This document shows positions 43,083-50,602 of a stretch of 64,000 bases of DNA, in pieces. The DNA comes from Chersky-840 sp050011815 (GTDB lineage Bacteria > Actinomycetota > Acidimicrobiia > Acidimicrobiales > UBA8190), in contig JBEKIJ010000007.1 in assembly GCA_050011815.1 (NCBI GenBank), forward strand, positions 44,702 through 108,701. Reading direction: 5' to 3'. The position numbers and the translations under genes are program-made. The number at the start of each line of letters is the position of its first letter. The first letter of the stretch is position 1. Below the pieces are notes generated by a model, which searched no databases, was not told the DNA's origin, and saw only the letters and a list, made by a program, of their open reading frames with translations.

Positions 43083-43198
43083 GACGTCACCTTCCTTGGT
43101 CGCCCCGATTCTCCCCGGGAGCGACGCCCCACATCGGGACCTCGGAGGTGGCCCCCTTCAGCAGCTCCCCGCCCGGGCCTGACCGCTCCGACCCGGCG

Positions 43199-43828
43199 TC
43201 AGAGCCGGCGCAGGACGGTGACCACCCGGCCGTAGATGGTCACGTCCTCGGGAGCGAACTCCATGGGGGAGAGCGAGGCGTTGGCGGGGGTGAGCACCAC
43301 CTTCCCCCGGCGCCGGGTGAAGGTCTTGACGGTGCCCTCGTCCCCGGGGATCCCCGCCACCACGATGTCGCCGTTGTCGGCGTCGGGCTGCTGGCGCACG
43401 ACCACGAAGTCGCCGTCGAAGATGCCGGCGTCGATCATGGACTCGCCCCGGACCCGCAGCATGAACACCGACCCGGGGCCGGTGAAGTCCTCGGGGAGGG
43501 GGAGGAGCTCCTCCACGTTCTCGCTGGCGAGCACCCCCGTGCCGGCGGCCACGTCCCCGAGCAGGGGCACGTGGCGGACCGGGCTGGCCGCCATGGCCGC
43601 CCGGGAGGAGGGGTCGAACCGCACCTCCATGGCGCGGGGCTTGGTCGGGTCCCGGCGCAGGTACCCCTCGCGCTGGAGCACGGCGAGATGGGCATGGACC
43701 GTCGACGACGACGTGAGCCCCACCGCCTCGCCGATCTCCCGAACCGACGGGGGATAGCCCTGCTCCCGCAGGCTGTCCCCGATGAACTCCAGGATCTGGA
43801 GCCGTTTCCCGGTCAACGCCTCGGCCAT
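43199..43828 (-). CDS. lexA: SOS repressor LexA
   Basis: Represses the SOS regulon until RecA triggers self-cleavage. The N-terminal winged helix has GYPPSVREIGEAVGLTSSSTVHAHL. The cleavage site is Ala95-Gly96 (GDVAAG), with catalytic Ser130 (RGESMIDAGI) and Lys168 (EGTVKTF). 209 aa, typical. The start chosen has GAGGAGAGCGAC upstream; the frame is open a further 33 codons to 43927, but that part overlaps the operator region. Two SOS boxes lie in its promoter, so it is autoregulated. recA is not in the window. Confidence 0.96.
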   Translation of the reverse strand: MAEALTGKRLQILEFIGDSLREQGYPPSVREIGEAVGLTSSSTVHAHLAVLQREGYLRRDPTKPRAMEVRFDPSSRAAMAASPVRHVPLLGDVAAGTGVLASENVEELLPLPEDFTGPGSVFMLRVRGESMIDAGIFDGDFVVVRQQPDADNGDIVVAGIPGDEGTVKTFTRRRGKVVLTPANASLSPMEFAPEDVTIYGRVVTVLRRL

Positions 43829-43920
43829 GTCGCTCTCCTCGTCCCGATCCGCCGTCGGTAGGGGTGTCGGCCGTCCCCTGTCCCGAGGCCCCATCCCGGT
43901 GGGGAGGGGGCCTCGGAAGG

Positions 43921-43934
43921 CGAACACCAGTTCG
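43921..43934 (-). promoter_or_regulatory. SOS (LexA) box 1, lexA side
   Basis: CGAACACCAGTTCG is a perfect CGAAC-N4-GTTCG box. It sits just downstream of the predicted lexA -10, over the transcription start. Confidence 0.85.
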
Positions 43935-43938
43935 TGAC

Positions 43939-43967
43939 ACCGTACTCCCTCCCGGACCCCGGATCAA
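43939..43967 (-). promoter_or_regulatory. lexA promoter
   Basis: On the - strand, TTGATC (43967-43962) is separated by 17 nt from TACGGT (43944-43939). One SOS box overlaps the -35 and another follows the -10, a good arrangement for repression by LexA. Confidence 0.65.
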
Positions 43968-43978
43968 ACACCTGTTCG
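43965..43978 (-). promoter_or_regulatory. SOS (LexA) box 2, lexA side, imperfect
   Basis: CAAACACCTGTTCG matches the box except for one base of the left arm. It overlaps the predicted lexA -35. Confidence 0.65.
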
Positions 43979-44076
43979 TAACCGCCCTCCGCACCGGGCC
44001 GGAGACGGTGTTACACCAGGGCGCGATGGTGTCGCCATGGCCATCTGGGCACGGTTGCGGACGGGACGGACCCCTC

Positions 44077-44105
44077 TTGACACGAACATGCGTTCGTGCT
44101 GTGAT
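44077..44105 (+). promoter_or_regulatory. SOS promoter of the LysM gene
   Basis: TTGACA (44077-44082), a 17-nt spacer and TGTGAT (44100-44105). The spacer contains a perfect SOS box, and a second box lies just past the likely start point, so LexA should shut this promoter tightly. Confidence 0.65.
44083..44096 (+). promoter_or_regulatory. SOS (LexA) box 3, LysM side
   Basis: CGAACATGCGTTCG is a perfect box. The dyad extends two bases on each side (CACGAAC...GTTCGTG) and fills the -35/-10 spacer. Confidence 0.88.
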
Positions 44106-44115
44106 GAGGGCGTGA

Positions 44116-44129
44116 CGAACACCTGTTCG
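44116..44129 (+). promoter_or_regulatory. SOS (LexA) box 4, LysM side
   Basis: CGAACACCTGTTCG is a perfect box about 10 nt downstream of the -10 and 26 nt before the LysM gene ATG. Confidence 0.85.
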
Positions 44130-44155
44130 ACTCCTCTCATCGGCGGTGGCGACTG

Positions 44156-44677
44156 ATGGCCGTCGCCCTGGCCCCGATCCCGGCCCGACGCCGCGGCCGC
44201 CCGCCCTCGCTACGGGTGGTCGCCCCCGGGACGCGAGAGGCCCCCGCCTCTCCAGTCCGACCTGCTCCGGTCCGACCCGCTCCGGTCCGGCCGGCCCTTC
44301 CCAACTCCGAGCCCGACCGTCGGTGCTACCAGGCGCGTCCCACGCGCGCCGGGTGCACCAGCGACGGGCGGAGGACCCGCCCCCGTGCCGCCGTGCGGCG
44401 CCGGCGGGTCCTGCTCGGAATGGTGGCGGCGGGCTTGCTCGTCGCCCTTGCCCTGCCGTGGAGCGGTACCGGGGGCTCCCTCGCCACCCCCGGTCCCGCT
44501 CTGGCGGGGGACACGGTCGCTCCCCACACCTCCTATGTCGTGCGGCCCGGGGACACCCTGTGGTCCATCGCCGTCCGACTCGATCCCACCGGCGATCCCC
44601 GGCCGACGGTGGCGAAGCTCGAAGCCGAGGTCGGCGGCGACGGCGTCGTCCCCGGGGAGCAGCTGGTCCTTCCCTGA
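44156..44677 (+). CDS. LysM-domain SOS-induced cell-division suppressor (ChiZ/DivS/YneA-like)
   Basis: 173-aa protein with a Pro/Arg-rich cytoplasmic N-terminus, one membrane segment (VLLGMVAAGLLVALALPW, about residues 85-102) and a C-terminal LysM domain (YVVRPGDTLWSIAVRL, residues 127-173) facing outside. Placed divergently from lexA and before nrdR, it matches the position and layout of M. tuberculosis Rv2719c (ChiZ), C. glutamicum DivS and B. subtilis YneA, which halt septation after DNA damage. Sequence similarity outside LysM is low, so function is inferred from context and the two SOS boxes. Residues 33-47 are three PVRPA repeats. Confidence 0.82.
   Translation: MAVALAPIPARRRGRPPSLRVVAPGTREAPASPVRPAPVRPAPVRPALPNSEPDRRCYQARPTRAGCTSDGRRTRPRAAVRRRRVLLGMVAAGLLVALALPWSGTGGSLATPGPALAGDTVAPHTSYVVRPGDTLWSIAVRLDPTGDPRPTVAKLEAEVGGDGVVPGEQLVLP
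44252..44296 (+). repeat. 15-bp tandem repeat in the LysM gene
   Basis: Three 15-bp units (44252-44266, 44267-44281, 44282-44296) encode PVRPA-type repeats in the cytoplasmic region. Units 1 and 2 differ at two bases; unit 3 is more diverged. Confidence 0.7.
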
Positions 44678-44695
44678 CCGTTCAGGGCGTGGCAC

Positions 44696-44701
44696 TACGG
44701 T
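44696..44701 (+). promoter_or_regulatory. -10 element, putative leaderless promoter of nrdR
   Basis: TACGGT ends 7 nt before GTG 44709. A small dyad, CCCTGA N4 TCAGGG (44672-44687), overlaps the stop of the upstream gene and could help end that transcript. Confidence 0.45.
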
Positions 44702-44708
44702 TGGCCCC

Positions 44709-45179
44709 GTGCGGTGTCCGTGGTGTCAAAGTCTCGAGGACAAGGTCGTCGACTCCCGCTTGGCCGAGGACGGTGTCGCCATCCGGAGGCGCCGGGAGTG
44801 CCTGTCGTGCAACCGCCGCTTCACCACCTATGAACGCCTCGAGGAGGCACCGCTGTGGGTGATCAAGCGGGGTGGGCAACGCGAGCCTTTCGATCGCGCC
44901 AAGGTCGTGTCGGGCGTGCGGGCGGCGACCAAGAACCGACCGGTGACCGAGGAGAGGCTCGAGGAGATCGCCCAACGGGTCGAAGAAGCGCTGCGGGGCG
45001 AGGGCGCCGAGGTGTCGAGCCAGCAGATCGGCGTGGCGGTGTTGGAACGCCTGCGTGAGGTCGACGACGTGGCCTACCTGCGTTTCGCCTCTGTCTACAA
45101 GGGTTTCGAGGACCTGGGGGACTTCCAGCGCGAGGTGGGATTGCTCACCAAGACCACAGAGCCCAAGCGCAGGGCCTAA
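44709..45179 (+). CDS. nrdR: Ribonucleotide reductase repressor NrdR
   Basis: Zinc-ribbon plus ATP-cone repressor of ribonucleotide reductase genes. Zinc ligands are Cys3, Cys6, Cys31 and Cys34 (MRCPWCQS, ECLSCNRRF). The ATP-cone follows (VIKRGGQREPFDRAKV, GVRAATKNRPV) with the C-terminal VAYLRFASVYKGFEDLGDF. 156 aa. No nrd genes or NrdR boxes were seen in the window, so its targets are elsewhere. The placement after lexA and the LysM gene matches mycobacteria. Confidence 0.96.
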   Translation: MRCPWCQSLEDKVVDSRLAEDGVAIRRRRECLSCNRRFTTYERLEEAPLWVIKRGGQREPFDRAKVVSGVRAATKNRPVTEERLEEIAQRVEEALRGEGAEVSSQQIGVAVLERLREVDDVAYLRFASVYKGFEDLGDFQREVGLLTKTTEPKRRA

Positions 45180-45184
45180 CACCG

Positions 45185-45895
45185 TTGCCCGAGCTCCTCG
45201 ACGACGTCCCCGAGCGGGTGCTGGCGGTCTACGCCCATCCCGACGATCCCGACGTGTCGTGCGGTGGCACCCTGGCCCGCTGGGCCCGCGCCGGGGCCGA
45301 GGTCCACGTGCTCATCTGCACCCACGGGGACAAGGGGACGACGGACCCCGACGCGGACCCCGACGCGCTGGCCCGCCGACGGGCCCAAGAGGCGGCCGAG
45401 GCGGCAGGGATCCTCGGCGTCGCCGGCCAGTACTTCCTCGGGTACCCCGACGGTGAGCTCGTCGACGACACCGCCCTGCGGGGCACCCTGGTGAGCTGGG
45501 TGCGCCGGCTCCGCCCCCTCACCGTCCTCGGCCCCGACCCCACCGCCGTGTTCTTCGGCGAGGACTATTTCAACCATCGCGATCACCGCACCACGGGGTT
45601 CGCGCTGCTCGACGCCCTGTCGCCCGCCGCCGCGCTCCCGCTCTACTTCCCCGAGTCGGGCCCCGCCTATCAGGTGCAGACGGCGCTCTTGTCGGGCACC
45701 CTCGAGCCCACCGTGTGGGTGGACGTCACCGCCACCATCGACGACAAGGTGGCGGCGGTCTCGTGTCACCGCAGCCAGTTCGCCGACGGCGGCGAGTGGG
45801 CGGGCCGGGCCGTGCGAGAACGCGCCCGGGAGGACGGGCGCCAGGCCGGGGTCGGCTCTGCCGAGGGGTTCCGGCGTCTGCGGCTCGGTGGCTGA
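45185..45895 (+). CDS. PIG-L family deacetylase
   Basis: Zinc-dependent N-deacetylase fold of the LmbE/MshB/Mca type, 236 aa. The metal motif AYAHPDDPDVSCGGTLA is at the N-terminus, and the distal HRDHRTTGFA supplies the third ligand. Members deacetylate GlcNAc-linked substrates, including mycothiol intermediates in actinobacteria; which substrate applies here cannot be told. A TTG start 5 nt after nrdR has no strong ribosome site. The 3' end overlaps dinB by 8 nt, so nrdR, this gene and dinB probably share a message. Confidence 0.82.
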   Translation: MPELLDDVPERVLAVYAHPDDPDVSCGGTLARWARAGAEVHVLICTHGDKGTTDPDADPDALARRRAQEAAEAAGILGVAGQYFLGYPDGELVDDTALRGTLVSWVRRLRPLTVLGPDPTAVFFGEDYFNHRDHRTTGFALLDALSPAAALPLYFPESGPAYQVQTALLSGTLEPTVWVDVTATIDDKVAAVSCHRSQFADGGEWAGRAVRERAREDGRQAGVGSAEGFRRLRLGG

Positions 45896-47345
45896 CGCCG
45901 GCGTGGTGGCTGATGCCGAGACCGCGGCCCGCCACGGTGTCGGCGCCTGCACGGTGTTGCACGTCGACATGGACTCGTTCTTCGCCTCGGTCGAGGTTCT
46001 CGACGACCCGTCCCTGGCGGGGCGGCCCGTCATCGTCGGCGGTGCCGGCGCCCGGGGTGTGGTGGCGTCGTGCACCTACGAAGCCCGTGCCTTTGGGATC
46101 CACTCCGCCATGCCTTCGGTCGAAGCCCGGCGCCGGTGTCCCCATGCCGTGTTCCTGCCGGGTCGCTTCTCCCGCTACGTGGAGATGAGCGAGCGCCTGC
46201 ACGCCGTGCTCCATCGCTTCTCCCCGGTGGTGGAGGGCATCGCCCTCGACGAGGCCTTCGTCGACGTCGCCGGCGGGCGCCGCCTGCTCGGGTCCCCACC
46301 CGAGATCGCCCGGGACATCCGCCGGGCCGTGCGCGACGACATGCACATGGAATGCGGTGTGGGCGTGGCCCGGACCAAGCTCCTCGCCAAGCTGGCCTCG
46401 CGTGCCGCCAAGCCGGTGGTCACCCCCGAGGGCCCCCGACCCGGGCCCGGGGTCGTCGTCGTCCTCCCCGACCAGGAGCTGGCCTTCCTCCACCCCCTGC
46501 CGGTCCGGGCCCTGTGGGGCGTGGGGCCCGCCACCGCACGGCGCCTCGACGGTCTGGGGGTCACGACCATCGGCGAGCTGGCCCGCATCCCCGAGGACAC
46601 CCTGTGCCGTTCGGTCGGCGTCGCCAACGGGCATCAGCTCGCCGAGTTGGCCCGGGGCGAGGACGCTCGGCGGGTGGAGGCGACCCGGGAGGTCAAGTCC
46701 GTCGGTCACGAGGAGACCTTTGCCGTCGACATCGACACCCACAGCGGCCTGCACCGCCATGTCGTCCGCATGGCGGACGCGGTGGGGACGCGCCTGCGCG
46801 AGGCGGGACTGGCGGGGCGGACGATCACGGTGAAGGTCCGCTACGGCGACCGGGCCACCATCACCCGCTCCCACACCGTGGCCGCCCCGCTCGACTCCCC
46901 CCGGGCGCTGGCGGCCGTCGCCGGCGCCCTGCTCGACGCCGTCGACGTGGCGCCCGGGGTCCGTCTCCTGGGTGTGTCGGTGTCGGGGCTCGTCGCGACG
47001 CAGTCCACCGCCCGCCAACTCTCCTTCGACGACCACGACGGGGGGTCGACGGGCTCCCCGTCGCCGTGTGACCCGACGCTCGCCGGCGCCGCGCACCGCA
47101 CCGTGTCCGGCGCCGCATCGAGCACCGTGGACAGCGCCGTGTCCGAGGCGGGCGCGGCCCCGGAGGCGACCCGGGGGCTGGCCTGGCACGAGGTGGAGGC
47201 GGCGGTCTCTGCCATCAGGGCCCGCTACGGCAACGCCTCGGTGGGCCCCGCCGCGCTGGTGGGGCGCGAGGGACTGGCCGTCAAGGAACGGGGTGACACC
47301 CAGTGGGGGCCGAGCGCGCCCCGGGGTCCCGGGGTCCCGGGGTAG
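45888..47345 (+). CDS. dinB: DNA polymerase IV (Y family)
   Basis: Translesion polymerase. Catalytic carboxylates are seen in HVDMDSFFASVE (Asp27) and LDEAF (Asp121/Glu122); CTYEARAFGIHSAM, GVARTKLLAKLAS, the helix-hairpin-helix ALWGVGPATARRLDGLGV and the little-finger region follow. RQLSF near residue 380 looks like the beta-clamp-binding peptide. The last 100 residues are mostly low-complexity, longer than most DinB tails. GTG 45888 overlaps the PIG-L gene; a start further in, before the first motif, is possible. Proximity to lexA fits SOS function although no box lies directly upstream. Confidence 0.93.
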   Translation: MADAGVVADAETAARHGVGACTVLHVDMDSFFASVEVLDDPSLAGRPVIVGGAGARGVVASCTYEARAFGIHSAMPSVEARRRCPHAVFLPGRFSRYVEMSERLHAVLHRFSPVVEGIALDEAFVDVAGGRRLLGSPPEIARDIRRAVRDDMHMECGVGVARTKLLAKLASRAAKPVVTPEGPRPGPGVVVVLPDQELAFLHPLPVRALWGVGPATARRLDGLGVTTIGELARIPEDTLCRSVGVANGHQLAELARGEDARRVEATREVKSVGHEETFAVDIDTHSGLHRHVVRMADAVGTRLREAGLAGRTITVKVRYGDRATITRSHTVAAPLDSPRALAAVAGALLDAVDVAPGVRLLGVSVSGLVATQSTARQLSFDDHDGGSTGSPSPCDPTLAGAAHRTVSGAASSTVDSAVSEAGAAPEATRGLAWHEVEAAVSAIRARYGNASVGPAALVGREGLAVKERGDTQWGPSAPRGPGVPG

Positions 47346-47477
47346 ACGACCGGTGACCGCTCGGAGTGGGCCCCTCTCGTTCCACGGGCCGACCGCGGGG
47401 CCGGTTCCGGGCGTGGACCAGGGCCTCGACCGTGGGTGGGCACCAACCACAAAGCCAGCTGAGAATGCCAGGCGCCG

Positions 47478-47506
47478 TTGTCTTGCCCTTGCGCCGTGCC
47501 TAAGAT
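47478..47506 (+). promoter_or_regulatory. Promoter of the DUF3040 gene
   Basis: TTGTCT (47478-47483), 17-nt spacer and TAAGAT (47501-47506), in the 206-nt gap after dinB. It would give a leader of about 40 nt. Confidence 0.6.
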
Positions 47507-47551
47507 TGATTGACGCGCGTCACGTCGCGACGGGGTTGGAAGGGGGTGAGC

Positions 47552-47926
47552 GTGCCGCTCTCCGAGCATGAGCAGCGTGTGCTGCACGAGTTGGAGCAAG
47601 CGCTGTATCAGGAGGACCCGAAGTTCGCCGATCGCGTGCGATCGGAGAGCGTCTACCGGTACGCGGGCCGATACCTCAAGTGGTCCATCGCCGGTTTCGT
47701 CGTCGGCTTGGCGGTCATGCTCATCTTCTTCACCACCAACGTGCTGCTCGGGTTCCTCGGCGTGCTCATCATGTTCGCCTCCCTCGTCACCTTCTGGACC
47801 AACGTGCGGCGGATGGGCAAGGCCGGTTGGGAGGAGATCGGCCACTCCCTCCGGACCGATGGCATCGGAAACGCCCTCAACGACACGCGCGGCTGGTTGC
47901 GCGACCGCTTTCGCCGTAACCGCTGA
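47552..47926 (+). CDS. DUF3040 small membrane protein
   Basis: 124-aa protein starting with the family hallmark PLSEHEQRVLHELEQALYQEDPKFA, followed by two hydrophobic segments (WSIAGFVVGLAVMLIFF and VLLGFLGVLIMFASLVTFW) and a basic tail. Such proteins are found almost only in actinobacteria, often just upstream of mraZ, and have no assigned function. GTG 47552 has AAGGGGG upstream; GTG 47546 is an alternative two codons earlier. A good promoter precedes it. Confidence 0.85.
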   Translation: MPLSEHEQRVLHELEQALYQEDPKFADRVRSESVYRYAGRYLKWSIAGFVVGLAVMLIFFTTNVLLGFLGVLIMFASLVTFWTNVRRMGKAGWEEIGHSLRTDGIGNALNDTRGWLRDRFRRNR

Positions 47927-48035
47927 CGACCGCGTCGACCCGGCTCTGTGACGGTGGTCGGCGGTCGGTGCGCCCCCCTGGTCTGCAACCCCCCTCCGCG
48001 TCGACGCCGGGCGCGCCCGTGACCCGGGCCTAGCC

Positions 48036-48944
48036 ATGGACCTCTGTCTGGCCATCGACATCGGGGGCACCAAGCTGGCGGCTGGTCTCGTGAACGCGGA
48101 CGGCGCGCTCCTCGGGCCCCGTCGGGTCCCGACACCGGCCACCGAGGATCCCGAAGAGCTCTTCGCCGTGCTGGCCCGGTTGGTGGGCGAGGTGCTCGCC
48201 GTCTCTGATACTGGGTCCGGTGGTGCGGGAGCCGACGCCGGGGTGGTGGCGTGCGGGGTCGGCTGCGGTGGGCCCATGGACCTGCGCCGGGGGACGGTGT
48301 CACCGCTCAACATCCCGGCGTGGCGCGACTTCCCCCTGCGCGCCCGGCTGGAAGAGATGAGCGGCCAGGGCGTGGCGCTCGACAACGACGCCAAGGCGTT
48401 CGCGTTGGCCGAGGGTTGGACCGGCGCGGCGCGGGGCCGCCGCAACTTCGTGGCCATGGTGGTGTCCACCGGCGTGGGCGGAGGCATCGTGGTCGACAAC
48501 CGCCTCCTCGACGGTGCGTCGGGGAACGCCGGTCACATCGGCCACGTGATCGTGGAACCCGACGGTCGACCGTGCCGGTGCGGCGCCCGGGGCTGTCTCG
48601 AGGCCGAGGCGTCGGGGACGGCCATCGCGGCCGTGACGGGAAGGCCTCCCGCCGAGGCCACACCAGAGGTCGTGGCGCGCACGGGACGTCTGGTGGGGCG
48701 AGCCGCCGCGTCGGTGGTGAGCCTGCTCGACGTCGAGCTCATCGTGGTGGGTGGGTCGGTGGCGCTCGGCTTCGGCGCCCCCTTCTTCGCGGCGGCCAAC
48801 ACCGAGTTGCGGGCCCGGGCGCGTTTGTCGTTCGCCGCCGACGCGCAGCTCGTGCCGAGCGGTCTCGCCTCGGGTGGGGGCCTCGTGGGTGCCGGGGCGC
48901 TCGGTTGGCGGGCGCTGCGGCGCGGTCTGGTGCCGACCTCGTGA
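48036..48944 (+). CDS. ROK family sugar kinase (glucokinase-like)
   Basis: 302-aa kinase with N-terminal ATP-binding LAIDIGGTKLAAGLV, LDNDAKAFALAEGW with the catalytic Asp, STGVGGGIVVDNRLLDG, GHIGHVIVEPDG and the ROK zinc signature CRCGARGCLEAEASG. A glucokinase role is most likely because it is a free-standing kinase without a DNA-binding domain, but other hexoses or ManNAc are possible. ATG 48036 lies in a 109-nt gap after DUF3040. Its stop overlaps the next small gene (GTGA). Confidence 0.87.
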   Translation: MDLCLAIDIGGTKLAAGLVNADGALLGPRRVPTPATEDPEELFAVLARLVGEVLAVSDTGSGGAGADAGVVACGVGCGGPMDLRRGTVSPLNIPAWRDFPLRARLEEMSGQGVALDNDAKAFALAEGWTGAARGRRNFVAMVVSTGVGGGIVVDNRLLDGASGNAGHIGHVIVEPDGRPCRCGARGCLEAEASGTAIAAVTGRPPAEATPEVVARTGRLVGRAAASVVSLLDVELIVVGGSVALGFGAPFFAAANTELRARARLSFAADAQLVPSGLASGGGLVGAGALGWRALRRGLVPTS

Positions 48945-49249
48945 CGGCGCGTCGTGGCGGTGGGGGTGGGGGAGGGGGAGGGCCGACGTCGGGGCCCACC
49001 ATCGCCGCCGTCGTGGGGGCCCTGGCGCTGCGCCCGTGGTTGTGGCCCGCGGCGCTGCTCGCGGCGACGCGCCTGGCGCGACCGGGGTGGTGGCACCGTT
49101 GGCCGTTGCTCCCGGTCCCCGACGAAGCGCTGTGGCGGTTCCGCATGGAGACCGCCTACGGGGGGACGGGCGAGGCGGTCCCCGAGCGTGCCGACATCGT
49201 GACGTTCGTCGGCTGGTCCGCCACCATGGGCCGGTGGCGCCGCCGGTGA
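48941..49249 (+). CDS. Hypothetical small protein, probably membrane-associated
   Basis: 102-aa protein I do not recognise. A nine-Gly run near the N-terminus is followed by a hydrophobic stretch (IAAVVGALALRPWLWPAALL) and a conserved-looking C-terminal half (RFRMETAYGGTGEAVPERAD, ending WSATMGRWRRR). GTG 48941 overlaps the ROK kinase stop, implying coupled translation. GC-rich codon use matches real genes here. It could be a small inner-membrane protein of the actinobacterial type seen near cell-wall genes, but no function can be given. Confidence 0.6.
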   Translation: MTARRGGGGGGGGGPTSGPTIAAVVGALALRPWLWPAALLAATRLARPGWWHRWPLLPVPDEALWRFRMETAYGGTGEAVPERADIVTFVGWSATMGRWRRR

Positions 49250-49287
49250 GGGGACCGATCTGCCGGAGCGCAAGGCGCCGGCAGGAG

Positions 49288-49293
49288 TAGCCT
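49288..49293 (+). promoter_or_regulatory. -10 element upstream of the HNH gene
   Basis: TAGCCT lies 5 nt before GTG 49299 and 8 nt before ATG 49302; no Shine-Dalgarno is present. Confidence 0.45.
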
Positions 49294-49301
49294 CGTCGGT
49301 G

Positions 49302-49838
49302 ATGTTGGCCAGGGAAGCCGGCGCCACTGGGACGAGCCGAGCGCTCGTGCTCAACGCGACGTTCGAGCCACTGGGGCTCGTCTCCACCCGCCGCGCCCTG
49401 ATCCTCGTCCTGGCCACCAAGGCCGAGCTCGTCCACGCCACCGACCAGATCTTTCGCTCCGAGCGCCGGTCGTTCCCCGAGCCCTCGGTGGTGCGCCTGT
49501 CGCGCTATGTCCGGGTCCCCCATGACCGCACGGTGGCGGTGAACCGGCGGACGGTATTCGCCCGCGACAGTCACCGCTGCCAGTACTGCGGGTTGACGGC
49601 GGAGAGCATCGACCACGTCATGCCCCGCAGCCGGGGCGGCATGCACGCATGGGACAACGTGGTGGCCGCCTGCCGACGCTGCAACACCCGGAAGGAGGAC
49701 CGGCTGCCGCACGAGGCCGGCCTCGTCCTGCGCACCCAACCATCCGCGCCCCGTCAGCGGGTGTGGCTGCTGGCCATGAGCGGGGGGGCTCGCGACGAAT
49801 GGGCGCCGTATCTCGGTGAGCAGTCCCTGACGGCGTGA
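49302..49838 (+). CDS. HNH endonuclease family protein
   Basis: 178-aa protein with a C-terminal HNH nuclease domain: CQYCG, then the catalytic DHVMPRSRGG, NVVAACRRCNTRK, which also form a zinc-ribbon-like pair of Cys motifs. The N-terminal half (ALVLNATFEPLGLVSTRRAL) is typical of the stand-alone HNH proteins common in actinobacteria, which are not restriction enzymes of phage type and have no clear role. ATG 49302 or the GTG 3 nt before it may be used. It overlaps the following gene (GTGA). Confidence 0.85.
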   Translation: MLAREAGATGTSRALVLNATFEPLGLVSTRRALILVLATKAELVHATDQIFRSERRSFPEPSVVRLSRYVRVPHDRTVAVNRRTVFARDSHRCQYCGLTAESIDHVMPRSRGGMHAWDNVVAACRRCNTRKEDRLPHEAGLVLRTQPSAPRQRVWLLAMSGGARDEWAPYLGEQSLTA

Positions 49839-50590
49839 CCGCCGCCCCCGGCGGCGACTGGTCGATCGAACGTCGCGCCGAGACGGCGCGCGTGTTGCAC
49901 CAGCCCTGGCCCGAGCGTGCCGCGCTCGAGAACCGCGTCGTGGGGTTGTGCGCGGTTCTCGGACCCCGGGCCATCGTGCTCGGAAGCACCCAGGACGCCG
50001 ACGTGGTGGACGCGCACCGGGTGGCGCGCCACGGCGTCGACGTCGTGCGACGGAGCTCGGGTGGTGGCGCGGTGGTGGTGGCTCCCGCCGCCCAGGTGTG
50101 GCTCGAGGTGTGGCTCCCTCGACACGACCCCCTGTGGGACGACGACGTCATCGCCTCCTCGTGGTGGCTCGGTGAGACGTGGGCGCGCGGCCTCGAAGGA
50201 CTCGGAGTGCCGAACCTCCTCGTGCACCGCGGGCGCGCCACGCGCACCGACCGGTCCGACATGGTGTGCTTCGCCGGTGTCGGGCCCGGCGAGGTGACCT
50301 CGGGGGCGGCGAAGGTGGTGGGCATCGCCCAACGCCGCACGCGCGCCGGCGCCCGTTTCGCCTCGTTGGCCTTGTTGTCGTGGGATCCCGCCTCGGTGCT
50401 GTCGCTCTTGGCGCCCGGGGCCCACCGTGCACCACCCGCCGACGACGTGTCGGGGGGGACCGCTGCGTCGTCGGGACTCGACGAGGTAGCCGTGGGTGTC
50501 AGACGCCTCTTTCCTCCCCCTCTGTGCGACCTCGAGGACGGGGCTCTGGTCGGCGCCGTCGAAGACGCACTGCTGTCTGCGCTGCCCTGA
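49835..50590 (+). CDS. Lipoate-protein ligase A family protein
   Basis: 251-aa protein of the biotin/lipoate ligase superfamily. RRSSGGGAVVV matches the lipoate-binding glycine motif, and AAKVVGIAQRR contains the catalytic-type Lys. The C-terminus is short and lacks the accessory domain of full LplA, so it may be a lipoyl transferase, an octanoyl-moving paralogue or inactive. No lipoylated-enzyme genes are nearby. GTG 49835 overlaps the HNH gene stop, an unexpected partner. Confidence 0.72.
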   Translation: MTAAPGGDWSIERRAETARVLHQPWPERAALENRVVGLCAVLGPRAIVLGSTQDADVVDAHRVARHGVDVVRRSSGGGAVVVAPAAQVWLEVWLPRHDPLWDDDVIASSWWLGETWARGLEGLGVPNLLVHRGRATRTDRSDMVCFAGVGPGEVTSGAAKVVGIAQRRTRAGARFASLALLSWDPASVLSLLAPGAHRAPPADDVSGGTAASSGLDEVAVGVRRLFPPPLCDLEDGALVGAVEDALLSALP

Positions 50591-50602
50591 CCTGATCGCC
50601 GC

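Noticed and set aside
43928..44155. Possible tRNA or small RNA gene in the lexA/LysM gap
   Set aside because: The dyads here are fully explained by LexA boxes; no cloverleaf or terminator was found.
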